Below, piece by piece: positions 32,658 to 44,269 of a DNA stretch of 64,000 bases (its first letter is position 1; every line of letters starts with the position of its first letter). The translations under genes and the position numbers were made by a program. Origin of the DNA: Cytospora piceicola (taxonomy: Eukaryota > Ascomycota > Sordariomycetes > Diaporthales > Cytosporaceae); NCBI GenBank assembly GCA_023375675.1, contig JALQBC010000034.1, positions 62,001-126,000 of the forward strand, in the 5' to 3' direction. The notes under the pieces are model-generated. The model was not told the origin of the DNA and searched no databases. It saw only the letters and a list, made by a program, of their open reading frames with translations.

Positions 32658-33308
32658 TGCAAAACTGCCATTGCAGAGCGAGTCTGTCCGACCTCTTCTT
32701 GCATGACCACGATGACATGTATTGTGGTACCACATTTGTTGACGCTTGTTTGTTGAACTCGACGCACATCCATGGATATGAACAACTGGTATGAACCCAA
32801 GGTCAAGTAAGGTATTGATCAGGAAAGCCAACATACTTCCAAAGGCTCTTCTGCAGAATACTCAAGTACCTTACAGCTAGCTGCTGGAGAGTAAATGCTT
32901 GGGCTGCGACCAAGGTTGAAGGCACGGCCGTCGCTGGTGGATCTGTTAGTGCGCTCCAGCAGCCACATCCATACTAACAGGGACGAGGCCGGATCCACAC
33001 CAGCCGCTGTTAGTGGTGACAAGCTCGACAAGCTTGGGGCCAACGGCAGCGGCAACAGGAACACCGCCGCATCCTCAACGACATCACCATTGCCAGCCGA
33101 GCTCGACCACGAGTTCCAGATAGCTTCCAACCTGCCTCTGCCAAACACCCCACCACCGCCACCACCAAGAACCTCCTCATCCAAACACTCGCCCTCACCG
33201 TCAACCGCAGCCTCGACACCCAGGCTCATTACTCCGGTGCCTGTTGTAATTCTTCACGAGTCAACCCCGCCAGCTAAAGAACCTCACAAACACTCGTTGC
33301 CGCCCAAG
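31029..33308. other. intergenic, one doubtful open frame and a microsatellite
   Basis: A plus frame at 31560-32069 contains, from an inner ATG at 31590, an acidic protein-like start (MAQFARSLLVLQNESDLADF) but decays into low-information sequence. It may be a short gene or a remnant. The 32895-33383 frame is a Pro/Ser-rich artefact over the V-ATPase 5' leader. The region just before 33309 is the V-ATPase promoter and leader. Confidence 0.35.
32617..32656. repeat. (CTTG)10 microsatellite
   Basis: Ten uninterrupted CTTG units in a spacer. Confidence 0.95.
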
Positions 33309-35624
33309 ATGCCTCCGGTAAGCTTGATCCTACAAATAGAATTCCCTCAGGCGCGACGGCTCCAGATGGGCAAACCACGCTGACCTGTTCTGCTTCCACC
33401 TCTAGAACGCCCAAGCAGATGGCGCCGAGGAGCACCATGGTAAGAAGCTTCTACTCTGTCCTGCTACCTACTGCTTTGTTTCATCCAAGCTAATCTGCCA
33501 TGTATCAACAGGCAAGATCTACTCCGTCTCTGGGTGCGTCATCGAGCTCCAAACCATCCCCAACTGCCTCGCACCGTGAAGGCCCCCGAGAGTACGACTT
33601 ACTGATACGATGATCCAGCCCCGTCGTGATCGCCGAGGACATGATTGGAGTTGCTATGTACGAGTTGGTACGAACAACCTCTTGCTGCTTGCTGCGGGAT
33701 GAGAACACAAAGGCTCACGAGGTGCAACGCAGGTTAAAGTCGGCAAGGACCAACTAGTAGGAGAAGTCATTCGAATCAATGGCGACCAGGCCACCGTCCA
33801 GGTCTACGAAGAGACAGGTACAACCCTAATAGCTTCCAGCACACTCTCTTTACAAGGCCATGCGAAGCTGACACAAGGAACCAACGAACAGCCGGTGTCA
33901 CGGTAGGAGACCCCGTCCAGCGAACCGGCAAGCCCCTCTCTGTCGAACTCGGCCCCGGTCTGCTCAACAACATCTACGACGGTATTCAACGACCCCTCGA
34001 GAAGATCGCCGAGGCCTCCCAGGGCATCTACATCCCCCGTGGCGTCCACGTCCCTGCCCTCGACCGCACCAAACAGTGGGAGTTCACCCCTGAGATGAAG
34101 GTCGGCGACCACATCTCTGGTGGTGACGTCTGGGGTATTGTCTTCGAGAACTCGTTCATTTCTACCCACAGGATTCTCTTCCCACCGCGCGCCCGCGGAA
34201 CCATCACCAAGATCGCCGGCAAGGGCAACTACACTGTCGACGAGAAGATCCTCGAGGTCGAGTTCGACGGCAAGAAAACCGAGTACGGCATGATGCAGAC
34301 ATGGCCTGTGCGAGTGCCCCGTCCAACAACCGAGAAGAAGTCCGCCGACGGGCCCTTCGTTGTCGGCCAGCGTGTACTGGACGCCCTTTTCCCTTCCGTT
34401 CAGGGTGGTACCGTCGCCATTCCCGGTGCTTTCGGTTGCGGCAAGACTGTCATTTCGCAGTCCGTGTCCAAGTTCTCCAACTCGGATGTCATCGTCTACG
34501 TTGGATGTGGTGAGCGAGGAAACGAGATGGCTGAAGTCCTAAAGGATTTCCCCGAGCTGACCATCGATGTCGACGGTCGCAAGGAGCCCATCATGAAGCG
34601 TACCACCCTCATCGCCAACACCTCCAACATGCCCGTCGCTGCCCGAGAGGCCTCCATTTACACCGGTATCACTGTTGCCGAGTACTTCCGTGACCAGGGC
34701 ATGAACGTTGCCATGATGGCTGACTCTACTTCCCGATGGGCCGAAGCCCTGCGTGAGATTTCTGGTCGTCTGGGAGAAATGCCCGCTGACCAGGGTTTCC
34801 CCGCCTACCTGGGTGCCAAGCTGGCCTCTTTCTACGAGCGTGCCGGCAAGGTCCAGTCTCTCGGCAGCCCCGAGCGTGAGGGCTCCGTCTCCGTCGTTGG
34901 TGCCGTATCGCCCCCCGGTGGTGATTTCTCCGACCCCGTCACCTCCTCCACCCTTGGTATCGTGCAGGTCTTCTGGGGTCTGGACAAGAAGCTCGCTCAG
35001 CGAAAGCATTTCCCCTCCATCAACACGTCGGTATCCTACTCCAAGTACACCACCGTGCTGGACAAGTGGTACGAGAAGTCATACCCCGATTTCCCTCGCC
35101 TGCGTGACCGCATCAGGCAGCTCCTCTCCGACAGCGAGGAGCTCGACCAGGTCGTGCAGCTCGTGGGCAAGTCAGCGCTGAGCGACCCGGACAAGATCAC
35201 CCTGGACCTGGCGACCCTCATCAAGGAGGACTTCCTGCAGCAGAACGGATACTCGGACTACGACCAGTTCTGCCCCATCTGGAAGACCGAGTGGATGATG
35301 AAGCTGATGATGGGCTTCCACGACGAGGCGCAGAAGGCGGTCGCGCAGGGCCAGAGCTGGGCCAAGGTCAGGGAAGCGACGCAGGACCTGCAGGTCGAGC
35401 TGAGGAGTCTGAAGTTCGAGCTGCCCAGCGATGGGCAGGAGGCTGTTTGCAAGAAGGTGAGTTATTACGTGGGCCCCGCAGTCCCGCCCCATCCCCTCCT
35501 TCTCTTTGGTGCCCTGGTATGTACTTGGTTGTGATCGAACATATGCTAACGTTGGACATTTCTACAGTACGAGGGTATACAGCAGCAGATGACGGACAAG
35601 TTTGCTTCTGTCATGGATGAGTAA
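33309..35624 (+). CDS. VMA1: V-type proton ATPase catalytic subunit A
   Basis: Seven exons: 33309-33317, 33406-33439, 33512-33533, 33619-33667, 33733-33817, 33892-35456, 35568-35624, 606 aa, the usual fungal length. The first exon holds only three codons. The beta-barrel N-terminus ([16 protein letters not shown]) is spread over small exons. The large exon carries the P-loop GAFGCGKT (residues 245-252), [28 protein letters not shown] and the [17 protein letters not shown] region. The last exon encodes an [11 protein letters not shown] tail. This subunit hydrolyses ATP in the V1 sector to acidify vacuoles and other compartments. The site that houses an intein in budding yeast is uninterrupted here. 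All exon phases join without a break. Identification is secure. Confidence 0.97.
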
Positions 35625-36695
35625 AGGGCTCGGCCCACTAACGTCTAGCCCTGTGTATAAATGCTGTGTATGAGGAACAGGAAAATGAGGGGAGATTGGG
35701 GGAGAGTGTAGTAGCATAACGCATATGAGCGTGTGAGTCGGCACGTTGTGGGCAGGAGAGAGTTGAGTGGTAGTGTGAGAATGAATCCGTCCATTTGCAT
35801 GCGTGGTCATTTGTTTTTCTTTCAGGTGCGAAACATTAGATATCATATCGGTTGAGCCGGCCGGTAGGGGTCTGTCAAATGCATACAAATACGTTCCTCC
35901 TTTCAAGGCCGCAGTTGCATTTTTGTCTTCCTGGTACATGGCCATTGTCGTCCTTCCTGATTCCTCCGTTGTTCTTTAATCGCCTGCCTATCCCAGTCTT
36001 AGGCAATGTCGACTTTGGCCATCATCATCACAAAACACCGTCTCATCCTCGTCGACTACATGTGGCCATTCGCTCCTTTGAGTCATGTGGTATAGGTAAA
36101 CTTCCCAGTCTTCTTGATCCGATGTCTCTGACCACATAATCACATTTTCTCCCAGGACGTATCTTGCACACTTCAGTCCCTTTCATCATGTCAATTTTTT
36201 TGGTTTATTGTTTTGATGATACTTAATATCTCGTTCCATCATGAAGGGGTCATAATCATTACAAAATAATCGACACACCGCTTAGCGCCGCAAGAAAACA
36301 GAACATGCGGGCGTATTTCCTGGAGATGTATACACAAGACATCCATCGCTCGTCCAACATCGCGCGCCCGGGGAGGTATATCCGTATGGTATATGTATAG
36401 CCCCCTCCCCCAAAGTCAGGCATCTTTTGTTTGTGTTTTTGTAAGCGAGGTCTCCCTCCTCCCTTTTCCGGACCATCACCAGTTCAGCCCCCGTGCCATA
36501 TGTCCAAGATTTTTTCGTGTCCGTACCAACGCACCTCCTTCCCTCCAGGGTTTCGGTAACTGTTCTTCTTCCTCAAATATGTGCCAATGCAGAATCATGC
36601 ACTATGAATGTAAACATGCCCCCCCCCCCCCAGACAGTGAAAAAGAAATTGGGCACCTTTCGCCCAGTTAGCGACGTATGTATGTGTTGTCGCAC
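35625..36695. other. convergent 3' regions
   Basis: Trailer of the V-ATPase gene and of the minus-strand gene ending at 36696. A 13-base C run lies at 36619-36631. Short open frames here have no motif. Confidence 0.5.
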
Positions 36696-38350
36696 TCAAG
36701 AAGCCTTGTCCTTGAGGATCACGGCGGGCTCGCCCAGGCTCATCAGCTTGTTGATAACCTCCAAGCTCAGCTCCTCCAGCTTCAGTGCTGATGGCGAAGG
36801 GGAGACGGGAGGCTCGCCGTCAGCCGGTGCCGGACATGCCTCGTTCTTGCTGTGGGCGGGACGGTAATTAGTCTTGGTCATCACTTGAGTAAGCAACCAG
36901 GCGGATAAACAAGCAAAGGCCAAAACGTATGAAGGAGGGGCGGAGCCCAGTAAGGGTGTGTTGGGTGCGGGAGGGTGGGCGAGGTAGGCAGGGCGTCTCA
37001 CAGTGGTGTGTTGTTGTTGTTGTCGGTCTCGTCGCCCTTCTCGGGGATGGGCGTGATCATGTCGCCGTTGATGGTCGTGCCGCTCCACCGCGGGGAGGAC
37101 GACGGCGCCGCCGCCGCCGGCGGGCTGTCCCAGTTCGACCAGTCGTTGTCGTCGAACGAGTCCACCGTCAGCGGCGTCCAGGAGAAGTGCTTGGTGCGCT
37201 TGGAGCTGGTCCGCCCCGGCCGGCCCAGGTTCGCCGTGTCGGACTCCTGGAGCGGGTCGGAGGAGCGGGACGAGGGGCTCGGGGTGCGGTCGCTGAAGGC
37301 GCTGCCGGCGTGGGGCCGCGAGGACGTCACGCACGCCCGGATCGTGTCCCTGTCGCTGTCGCTCTGCCGGTTGGAGGCCCTGCGGTGGAGGGCCCCGCCG
37401 TTGATGGGCTCGTCGCCGACGGCGACCTGGCGCAGGTCCTCCACGAATGTCCACAGGCCTGCCCTGAAGTCCTCCGCCATCTGCTTCACGCCCACGCCGT
37501 TGTTCGAATTCGGACTCGTCGAACGAGGCGCCCATGAGGCACGCTTGTTCAGCTGTGAAGAGGTAAGTGGCGTGATCCGCCCGAGATGTTGAAGGTGGGG
37601 CTCTGAGTCCTTGACGGGCGGGCTGTGGCCGTCCAGTGAGTCGTCGAGGAGAGAGAACTCTTCCGGCTTGGTTGGCGACAGCAGTGACAGGGCTCGGGTA
37701 TGCCCACCGCGGATGACGCGCCTTCGACCTGAGTGGGGTGTGCACTCCTTGTTCAGCTGCTGGCTCATCAACATGGTCCTCCTCCGGTCCAGCTCGATAC
37801 TCCGCCGCTTCGCCTCGACATCGTCCACAACAGGCGAGTTTTGAGCCAGAATAGTCGGCCTGAATGGCTCCCCGTTGACCATGGAATTTCGTTTCCTGAC
37901 CGAGTCGAACGCGCCCCACTGCCTTTTGAGCCGTGTGAGTTCCGCCTCGGCGTTCTTAAGGTCCTCGCGGATTTCCAGCACCCGTCTCTCTTGAGCAGCG
38001 ATTGCGTGAATAAAATCGTTCGCGTCGGTAGGTGACGCAACAGTGGGGGTGTCCTTGGGCGTCGGCGGAAAGGATGGCGCGGTCATCGTGATGGGGGTTG
38101 GGCGCGATGGCATGTTTGTTGGTGGTGCAATTGGCAAGGTTAGAGAGAGTCTGTTGGAGTTGCGAGATGCTGTAGATAACGATCGTATTGACCGCGAGCC
38201 GAATGACGACGCGGGTGACCACAGGACGTTGCCATCGTCTATGGGCATTGGCGGTGGTGGCATTGGCTCCGGTGCGGAAGCCCTCGAGGCTTGGCGTGTG
38301 TGACCTGACAGAGACCTCGAATGGACGACTCGGTGTCTGGGCTCCTCCAT
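36696..38350 (-). CDS. DUF4048-type fungal protein
   Basis: Two exons, 38350-37002 and 36849-36696, 500 aa. The phase-2 join across a GTGAGA...CCCACAG intron is exact. The ATG at 38350 (MEEPRHRV) is preferred over upstream codons in what is probably leader. The protein is Ser/Pro-rich and mostly disordered. One coiled coil, AAQERRVLEIREDLKNAEAELTRLKRQW, lies at residues about 120-147, and a later conserved-looking helix reads FRAGLWTFVEDLRQVAVGDE. A short exon 2 ends in a helical tail (LSLEVINKLMSLGEPAV). This layout fits the fungal DUF4048 family, of unknown function. A large overlapping frame at 36696-37919 is the exon 2 frame read through exon 1 in the wrong phase. It is convergent with the V-ATPase gene. 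Confidence 0.75.
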
Positions 38351-40552
38351 GATATCGTGCAACACGCAGTCGGCGTCGCTGATCGGCCTTTGCGCCAATT
38401 TTTGTCTACGCGTCGGCCTGAAGTTGGGCGATATGCAATTAAAAAGTGGCGAGAGGGAGATTATCCCATACACAGAGGAATCCAGAACTGAAAGGGGGAC
38501 GGAGACGGTCGACCCGCGACTGCCGGACCAGTCTTGACGTCTCCTTCTGTTGTTGAAAAGACAGGACGGAGCGCGCTTGTGGCGTTGCCTCCAACTCGAG
38601 GGCGGTCTTCTGATATTAGCGACGTGGAAAGCCTTGTATTCGAGTAGGTTGTATCGTTTATCGTATAAAAGAGTGTTGGTAGAAATCAAGCAAATGGCAA
38701 AGAGAGAGGCAGAGGCGGTCATTGAAGAAAGAATTGTTTCTAAATTCAGGGGCAGAAGCTGGCCAGCAAGTCAAGACACCCCCCAGCCGAACGACTAAGT
38801 ATCATTGGGTCGGGGCGCCTTGCTTGTCCCTGTCCCTGTCGCCCCGGAGAATCCAGCCAGGGGAATCTCCCGTTCGGGGGAGTGGATCAGTGGAGGTATT
38901 GCAACGTAATCTGGAACGATCGTTGGGCTTTCGGTTGTAGGATAAATGAATCGGCGCCGTCTCTGTGTGTCCAATGTTGATTTTTGGGTTTTCGAATCCA
39001 GGCTGTGGGTTCTGGTTTTCCTGATCCTCGAGTCTCCTCGTGTTCCTGGTTTTATGGGTTCTGTAAGTTCGAACCGACTATCGACCTCCAACTGCCCTGC
39101 AGTACATGGGATGCCAGCAGCGCCAGACCTTTGGACAGCTTTTGCCAGGAGCCTCGCTTGTAGAAGCGGTAAATGAAGGACGGTGGATCGGCGGGGTGGA
39201 TGCCAGAATGCGGTCAGGGTGAACGAAGCGTGGGTAAGGGGTGGAGGAGTGACTCGAGCTTTCTGGCTGGTGAGTCGAGGCTCGAGTGACGCGCAGAATC
39301 GCGGTGGAGGCTCAAGCACGACAGGGCGCGAGGCGATGTGAGATCTAGATGCGTGTACCAGAGTACACTCTGTGTACTAGGGGCCTGTGGGCTAGGCAAC
39401 GCGTCGTGACTCGTAGGTGGTCGTCCTGTCGTCGGGACGTCAGGGTCGCAGCAGTATGGAGACCATCGAATGCTCCTGTGGGGCTATTGAAGCGTTCGCT
39501 CATGTATGCAGCCCGTTCGTCCGGGATCGTACAGGATGTATACCAGTAGCAACCCTAGTAGCTACCAGTCGATAAGGCCAGCGGTTTGTTTGGTTCGCAT
39601 GATGATACTGATATGGATCCGTACACAGTCGTCGTCTCATGTAATATTGACTTTCTTGAGTAGATTGTTGTTGTAGCGGTAGTGTTTACATACCAGGATC
39701 ACTTGATCCCAGCAGATCGGAGGAGGGGATCCACTTTGAGACTGTCAGGGCAACGGCGCAGGACAGCGGCGCAGGGACCTTCCTGACAGAACTAATAATA
39801 CCTAATTCATGAGGATGCGCAAAGCAATGCGGAGAGCTGGAAGGTGAAGCAATCACAAGGGTTCAGAAAATGAAAAGACTTGAAGGCAGCCGGCCATTAA
39901 CCGAGTTCGAATGAGAGAGGAAGGGAGAACCGAGGTTTGAACGATTGGCCAACCACAGCTAAACGGTTCGAGTTGAGCATGACCGACTGGCATGCCAGAG
40001 TTTAGAACATAACGAGATGAGCAAGTGAGCTAACTCTGAAGATCTCCTGAAGCTACCTACCTAAGTACCTAGATAGAAACCCAGGTAAACAGCAGTTTAT
40101 CTTGGCGTTGATACTCGACTAACCGCGATGGGCAATAGCCTCAACGTCCCAAAGTGATAAGTGAAGAAAGGTCTACTGTGTATGAATGTGGGTACAGTAC
40201 ATCCTAGTACCAGGGTTAGGGTCATATTCTTTCACGGGTCCCAGGTTCTTCCTCACCCACGTGCTTTCGCGTTCCGCAAATGGAAGGCGTCACCAAAGTC
40301 GCGCCAGTGATTACGAAGTACGTAAGCACAACCAAGTTGCGGCCTCTCGTTCCCGCGTTCTTTCTCATCTTTTGGAATCCCAATTCGATCTCCATCTTTT
40401 CATCCCTCTCAACAATCAGATTGGGTCCCGACAACTCTTTAGCATCTATGCCTGCATCTTCTGTATACCAAACGTCGATGCATTGAACCTGCATCCACTT
40501 TCATTGGTGTCCTACCCCCCGCGATTGGTCGCTATGAACGTCGATCGCAAAG
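38351..40552. other. long divergent spacer
   Basis: It contains the leader and promoter of the minus gene at 38350 and of the checkpoint gene at 40553. A cluster of ACCTACCTAAGTACCTAG-type words sits near 40055-40075. Frames at 38795-39319 and 40186-40641 have no motif. A near-cognate upstream ATG at 40534 is discussed separately. Confidence 0.5.
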
Positions 40553-43500
40553 ATGGGCCCGAAAGTCCCCAAGGGCCAGACTCTGTCTCTGTCCGAGGCT
40601 GCGAGACGTGCTTTATGTGGCGACGTCGAGTCTCAAGATAGCCAACTCTTTCTCGAACGCTATCATCAGAAATACGCTCCCGGCTTGAGGAGCAGTTCCC
40701 CTAGCCAACCTCTTCCTCTCGAGGCAGTTCAAGACCATATTGAGCAATACGCGAAGCCTACCAAGGTTAATCAGAGATTCGCCGGCGTGCCCACCTCTGC
40801 ACCTGCATCAACCTCGAATTCGAAATCAAAAGCAAACGCAGGATCAAAGGCAGAAGCAAATCCGCGACGGGGTCGGTCGGCCAAAGACAACCCCACAAAA
40901 AACAAGGATGAGCAGCATGCTGCAGGTGCTGCAGGTGCGGCCGAACGACCAGGGGGGGCTCGGACCAAGGCGGCACCAAACACGTTCGCCTCCCACAATC
41001 AACGCGCCTCTTCTTCTCAATCGACCAGACACCTGTTTGGACAAACAACCCTCTCCGAAACGGTCGACAAGCCCGAACGTGAACTTGAACTTGATGCTGA
41101 TATTGTGCCCCAAGAAATTGGCGAAAATCACATGCGAAATGATCTCTACGTACCGGCTGGAACCGTCAATCCCTCAGTCCTGAATTTGGCCTTATCCGAT
41201 GACGGCGGTGGTGGCAACGAGGGTGTTCCGAGACCACCGACCCAACACGTAAGCGCCAGCTCGACCATACGAAAGAAGCCAAAGTCAGGCTTAGCCAAGA
41301 TGGAAAGGTCTCAATCCCCAACTCAGTCGAATGATGGTCGTAGCTACGAACAATACCTTCCCCGGGGGGATGATCTGATTCCTACCGAACCCCCGGAGGA
41401 GCTGGAACCCGTGTCACAGCACTCGGAACACCCCTCCAATTCTCAAGACGAGAATAGGTCTCTTCACGAGGACGATACCGGTGCCATCAACTTCGACAAC
41501 ATCGATCAATATGATACCGGTACCGACTTTACCGCTCCAAACTCAGTCGGCACCGGTAATCCAGCCCATGGCTCACCCAGCCAGCTCATCGGATATCCTG
41601 AGACTCCAGCTCCGCCTAAGAACCCTTTCGCCGGAAGCAAGGCTCCTCTACTTGGTAGCTCCCAAATGTTCAAACAAACTCAAATGTCGTCCGCTTGCAA
41701 GGCATTGAGCCCAACCTCATCTCGGCCATCACCCGACAATTTCCAGATGCAAGACTTGTTCTCACCAAATGGTGTCATTTCATCACCGTTGAAGAACTTT
41801 GTTGGGCCTTCACCATTGCGTGGTGCCATCTCGAGTCCGCAACTCCCGCCGCCATACGACACCTCTCCGCAACAGGATCGTCACGAACAACCGGTGTCGG
41901 ACGAGGATGTGACGAATTCCACGCCTTTTCGTCCAACGAACAAACCTCACACAGGACTAATGGAATCATACAGACCGATGCACAAGTCCGAGGACGAGTT
42001 GGAGCTGTCTCCTCTTCCCGATCTGGAAACCGACTCGGATGATGATACGGATTATGATGATGGGGAGCGTCGCCGACGTCTAGCCATGCTCAAGAAAATG
42101 GCAGCTGAGAAGCAGCTCAAATCTATCAACATTGAGCGTCGAGCCGCCAAAGAAGACGTGGTAGTACCATCGACGAACGTGAGGACAGAGAAAGCCCACA
42201 AGACCGAATCACAGAGGTATCTCACCCAGTGTGAAGGAGGAGCCGGGGATGATTCTCAAGACGCTGTTGGGGGCTCACAGGACGCCATCGTGCATCCTGC
42301 TGTAGGGCATATCAACACTCAACAGGCAGTGATCGGCGATTCTCAGGCGGGCAACTTGCTCATTTCGCCAGAACATGCGGATAACATTTCCAGCAATGCG
42401 GGTGTCGTTGCGGACACTTTGCCAAACACAGCGCGCAGCCCATCAAGGTCTCCACTTGCTGCAGAGGTAGAGGAGGATAGTGCGCCCAAGCCAGTGAGCG
42501 AGAGCAACAGGTCGAAGCAGAGAGATATAGACGCTATACCCGAAACAAGTCCCGCGAGGCTGAGACCTTTTGGTGAACTGTTGCCGCAATCATCCGACGA
42601 GGCTTCAAAGCCCGTATCCTTTTCAAACCTTCTAGGAAGTAGCTCCCGGGACAGCTCATTGGATAGAAATAGGGATCCTAACGATCCCTATCTTCCGGAC
42701 ATTCAGTCCAGCGCATCTTCACAGGCTCAAAGGCTTACTAGGCATAGCCAAAGAAAGCACAGAGGATCCACGGATGCTAAGGCAAGCCAGAACAGATCGG
42801 AAGATACATCGCCTGATAAAGGTGCGGATTCGGAGACGGTGGAGGTGACTGAGACAAGTCCAGTCGTCGGCTCATCATCACCACCACCACCAGCCGTCAG
42901 TACGAGATCCAAGCTTCGTGACAAGCGAGACCATGGTCAGAGCACGAGCCCAGAAGGCCTATCTAGCTCAGTATCTACTCTGAGCATTCTGGGTACAACC
43001 CCTGAAATCTCCAACAAGACGACCCCTTTAACCCAGGAGTCGCCAGCCGACACCGAGAATTCAACGCCTGCAAGTAATGCGCCCCAGACTTCTCCTATAG
43101 TTGCTAGGGCCAACCGTCGTGGAAGTACCGTTGCTATGCCCAAGTCCAAGCACGCAGTGGCTCCTCAGAAGAATATTCGGACATCGGCCAGGCGTTCGGG
43201 TAGATCGTTTGCCCGACAAGCTTCTGTGTCCACAGATGAAATGGCCAGGTCATTATCGCCGTTAGCCCCACGCACGTTCGAGCAAAGTGAGAGGTTGTCC
43301 AGGCTGGGCAGGACGTCGCTGAGGGAGACGCCGGGTTCGCGTGAGACCAGTCGTGGAGGTGGCGCGAAGATATTGGCGGGTATGGCTTTTGCGATATCCT
43401 TTCAGTCAAAGATGCAAGGTGAAAATGACAACCACTACAACTCTCGACTGGGCCGTTCAGAAAAGATTGCGGACATGATCAAGCAAGCGGGCGGCAAGGT

Positions 43501-44269
43501 ACTTACAAGTGGATTTGACGAACTTTTTGAGTTCGCGACGATCAAGAACGCAGAAGTGGCTTCATCTACACCTCCCCCAGACGATGAGATCAAGCTTACC
43601 ATTGCCGCGAGGAACACCGGCTTCACAGCTCTGATTGCAGACGGACACTCGCGAAAGGTCAAGTATATGCAGGCCTTGGCGCTCGGACTTCCTTGTATCC
43701 ACGAGCGATGGGTCACCACTTGCGTGGAGAAGCAGGAACTGGTCGACTGGTCGGACTATCTCCTTTGCGCGGGCAACTCAATGTTTCTGGGCGACGCGAT
43801 ACGGTCGCGGAATCTGCCCTCATACGATGTGGCGTCTGCGAGGCTGAGCGAGGTCATCGAGCATCGACCACAGCTACTTTACGGCTCACGCATTCTCCTG
43901 GTGTTGCGCAAGAAAGATGAGAGCCAGAAGATGGCCTACGTGTTCCTTGCCCGAGTCTTGGGTGCCTCCTTGTCGAGGGTCTACAGTATGGACGAGGCAA
44001 GGGGGCAGCTCAAGGCAACTGAGGATGCCGGACACCCATATGACTGGGTCTATGTGCAGAATACGATGGCTGCGAAGGCGGATCTCTTTGCTTCTCCCAC
44101 TGATTCACCTTTCTCAACTTCGACCACAACCACCAAAAAGCGGAAGCGGAAGGGCGATGTTGAACTGGCAGGCGCGCCGCTGAAGAAGATTCGGACCTTG
44201 AGTAATGAGCTGGTCATTCAGAGTCTCATTCTGGGCAGGCTTCTCGAGGAGGGTGAGATCAACCTCTGA
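40553..44269 (+). CDS. crb2: Crb2/Rad9/53BP1-type DNA damage checkpoint mediator
   Basis: Single exon, 1238 aa. An in-frame TGA 18 bases upstream fixes the ATG at 40553 as the first possible start. The first 900 residues are disordered and rich in Ser/Pro, with many SQ/TQ dipeptides, typical targets of ATM/ATR-type kinases. A coiled stretch (RRRRLAMLKKMAAEKQLK) lies near 505-525. From about residue 939 to the end are tandem BRCT repeats: AFAISFQSKM, the central GFTALIADGHSRKVKYMQALALG, the characteristic PCIHERWVTTCVEKQELVDW, and a second repeat around LYGSRILLVLR and HPYDWVYVQNT. A basic KKRKRKG, a possible nuclear signal, sits between the second repeat and the C-terminal tail. No Tudor domain was recognised by eye. 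It would act in the nucleus, linking damaged chromatin to checkpoint kinase activation. Confidence 0.85.
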   Translation: MGPKVPKGQTLSLSEAARRALCGDVESQDSQLFLERYHQKYAPGLRSSSPSQPLPLEAVQDHIEQYAKPTKVNQRFAGVPTSAPASTSNSKSKANAGSKAEANPRRGRSAKDNPTKNKDEQHAAGAAGAAERPGGARTKAAPNTFASHNQRASSSQSTRHLFGQTTLSETVDKPERELELDADIVPQEIGENHMRNDLYVPAGTVNPSVLNLALSDDGGGGNEGVPRPPTQHVSASSTIRKKPKSGLAKMERSQSPTQSNDGRSYEQYLPRGDDLIPTEPPEELEPVSQHSEHPSNSQDENRSLHEDDTGAINFDNIDQYDTGTDFTAPNSVGTGNPAHGSPSQLIGYPETPAPPKNPFAGSKAPLLGSSQMFKQTQMSSACKALSPTSSRPSPDNFQMQDLFSPNGVISSPLKNFVGPSPLRGAISSPQLPPPYDTSPQQDRHEQPVSDEDVTNSTPFRPTNKPHTGLMESYRPMHKSEDELELSPLPDLETDSDDDTDYDDGERRRRLAMLKKMAAEKQLKSINIERRAAKEDVVVPSTNVRTEKAHKTESQRYLTQCEGGAGDDSQDAVGGSQDAIVHPAVGHINTQQAVIGDSQAGNLLISPEHADNISSNAGVVADTLPNTARSPSRSPLAAEVEEDSAPKPVSESNRSKQRDIDAIPETSPARLRPFGELLPQSSDEASKPVSFSNLLGSSSRDSSLDRNRDPNDPYLPDIQSSASSQAQRLTRHSQRKHRGSTDAKASQNRSEDTSPDKGADSETVEVTETSPVVGSSSPPPPAVSTRSKLRDKRDHGQSTSPEGLSSSVSTLSILGTTPEISNKTTPLTQESPADTENSTPASNAPQTSPIVARANRRGSTVAMPKSKHAVAPQKNIRTSARRSGRSFARQASVSTDEMARSLSPLAPRTFEQSERLSRLGRTSLRETPGSRETSRGGGAKILAGMAFAISFQSKMQGENDNHYNSRLGRSEKIADMIKQAGGKVLTSGFDELFEFATIKNAEVASSTPPPDDEIKLTIAARNTGFTALIADGHSRKVKYMQALALGLPCIHERWVTTCVEKQELVDWSDYLLCAGNSMFLGDAIRSRNLPSYDVASARLSEVIEHRPQLLYGSRILLVLRKKDESQKMAYVFLARVLGASLSRVYSMDEARGQLKATEDAGHPYDWVYVQNTMAAKADLFASPTDSPFSTSTTTTKKRKRKGDVELAGAPLKKIRTLSNELVIQSLILGRLLEEGEINL

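Noticed and set aside
33309..35624. intein in V-ATPase subunit A
   Set aside because: The P-loop region GAFGCGKT is continuous and no extra block is present.
36696..37919. 407-codon minus-strand frame overlapping the DUF4048 gene
   Set aside because: Its first part is Arg/Pro/Gly nonsense from the wrong frame of exon 1. Only its last 51 codons are real, as exon 2.
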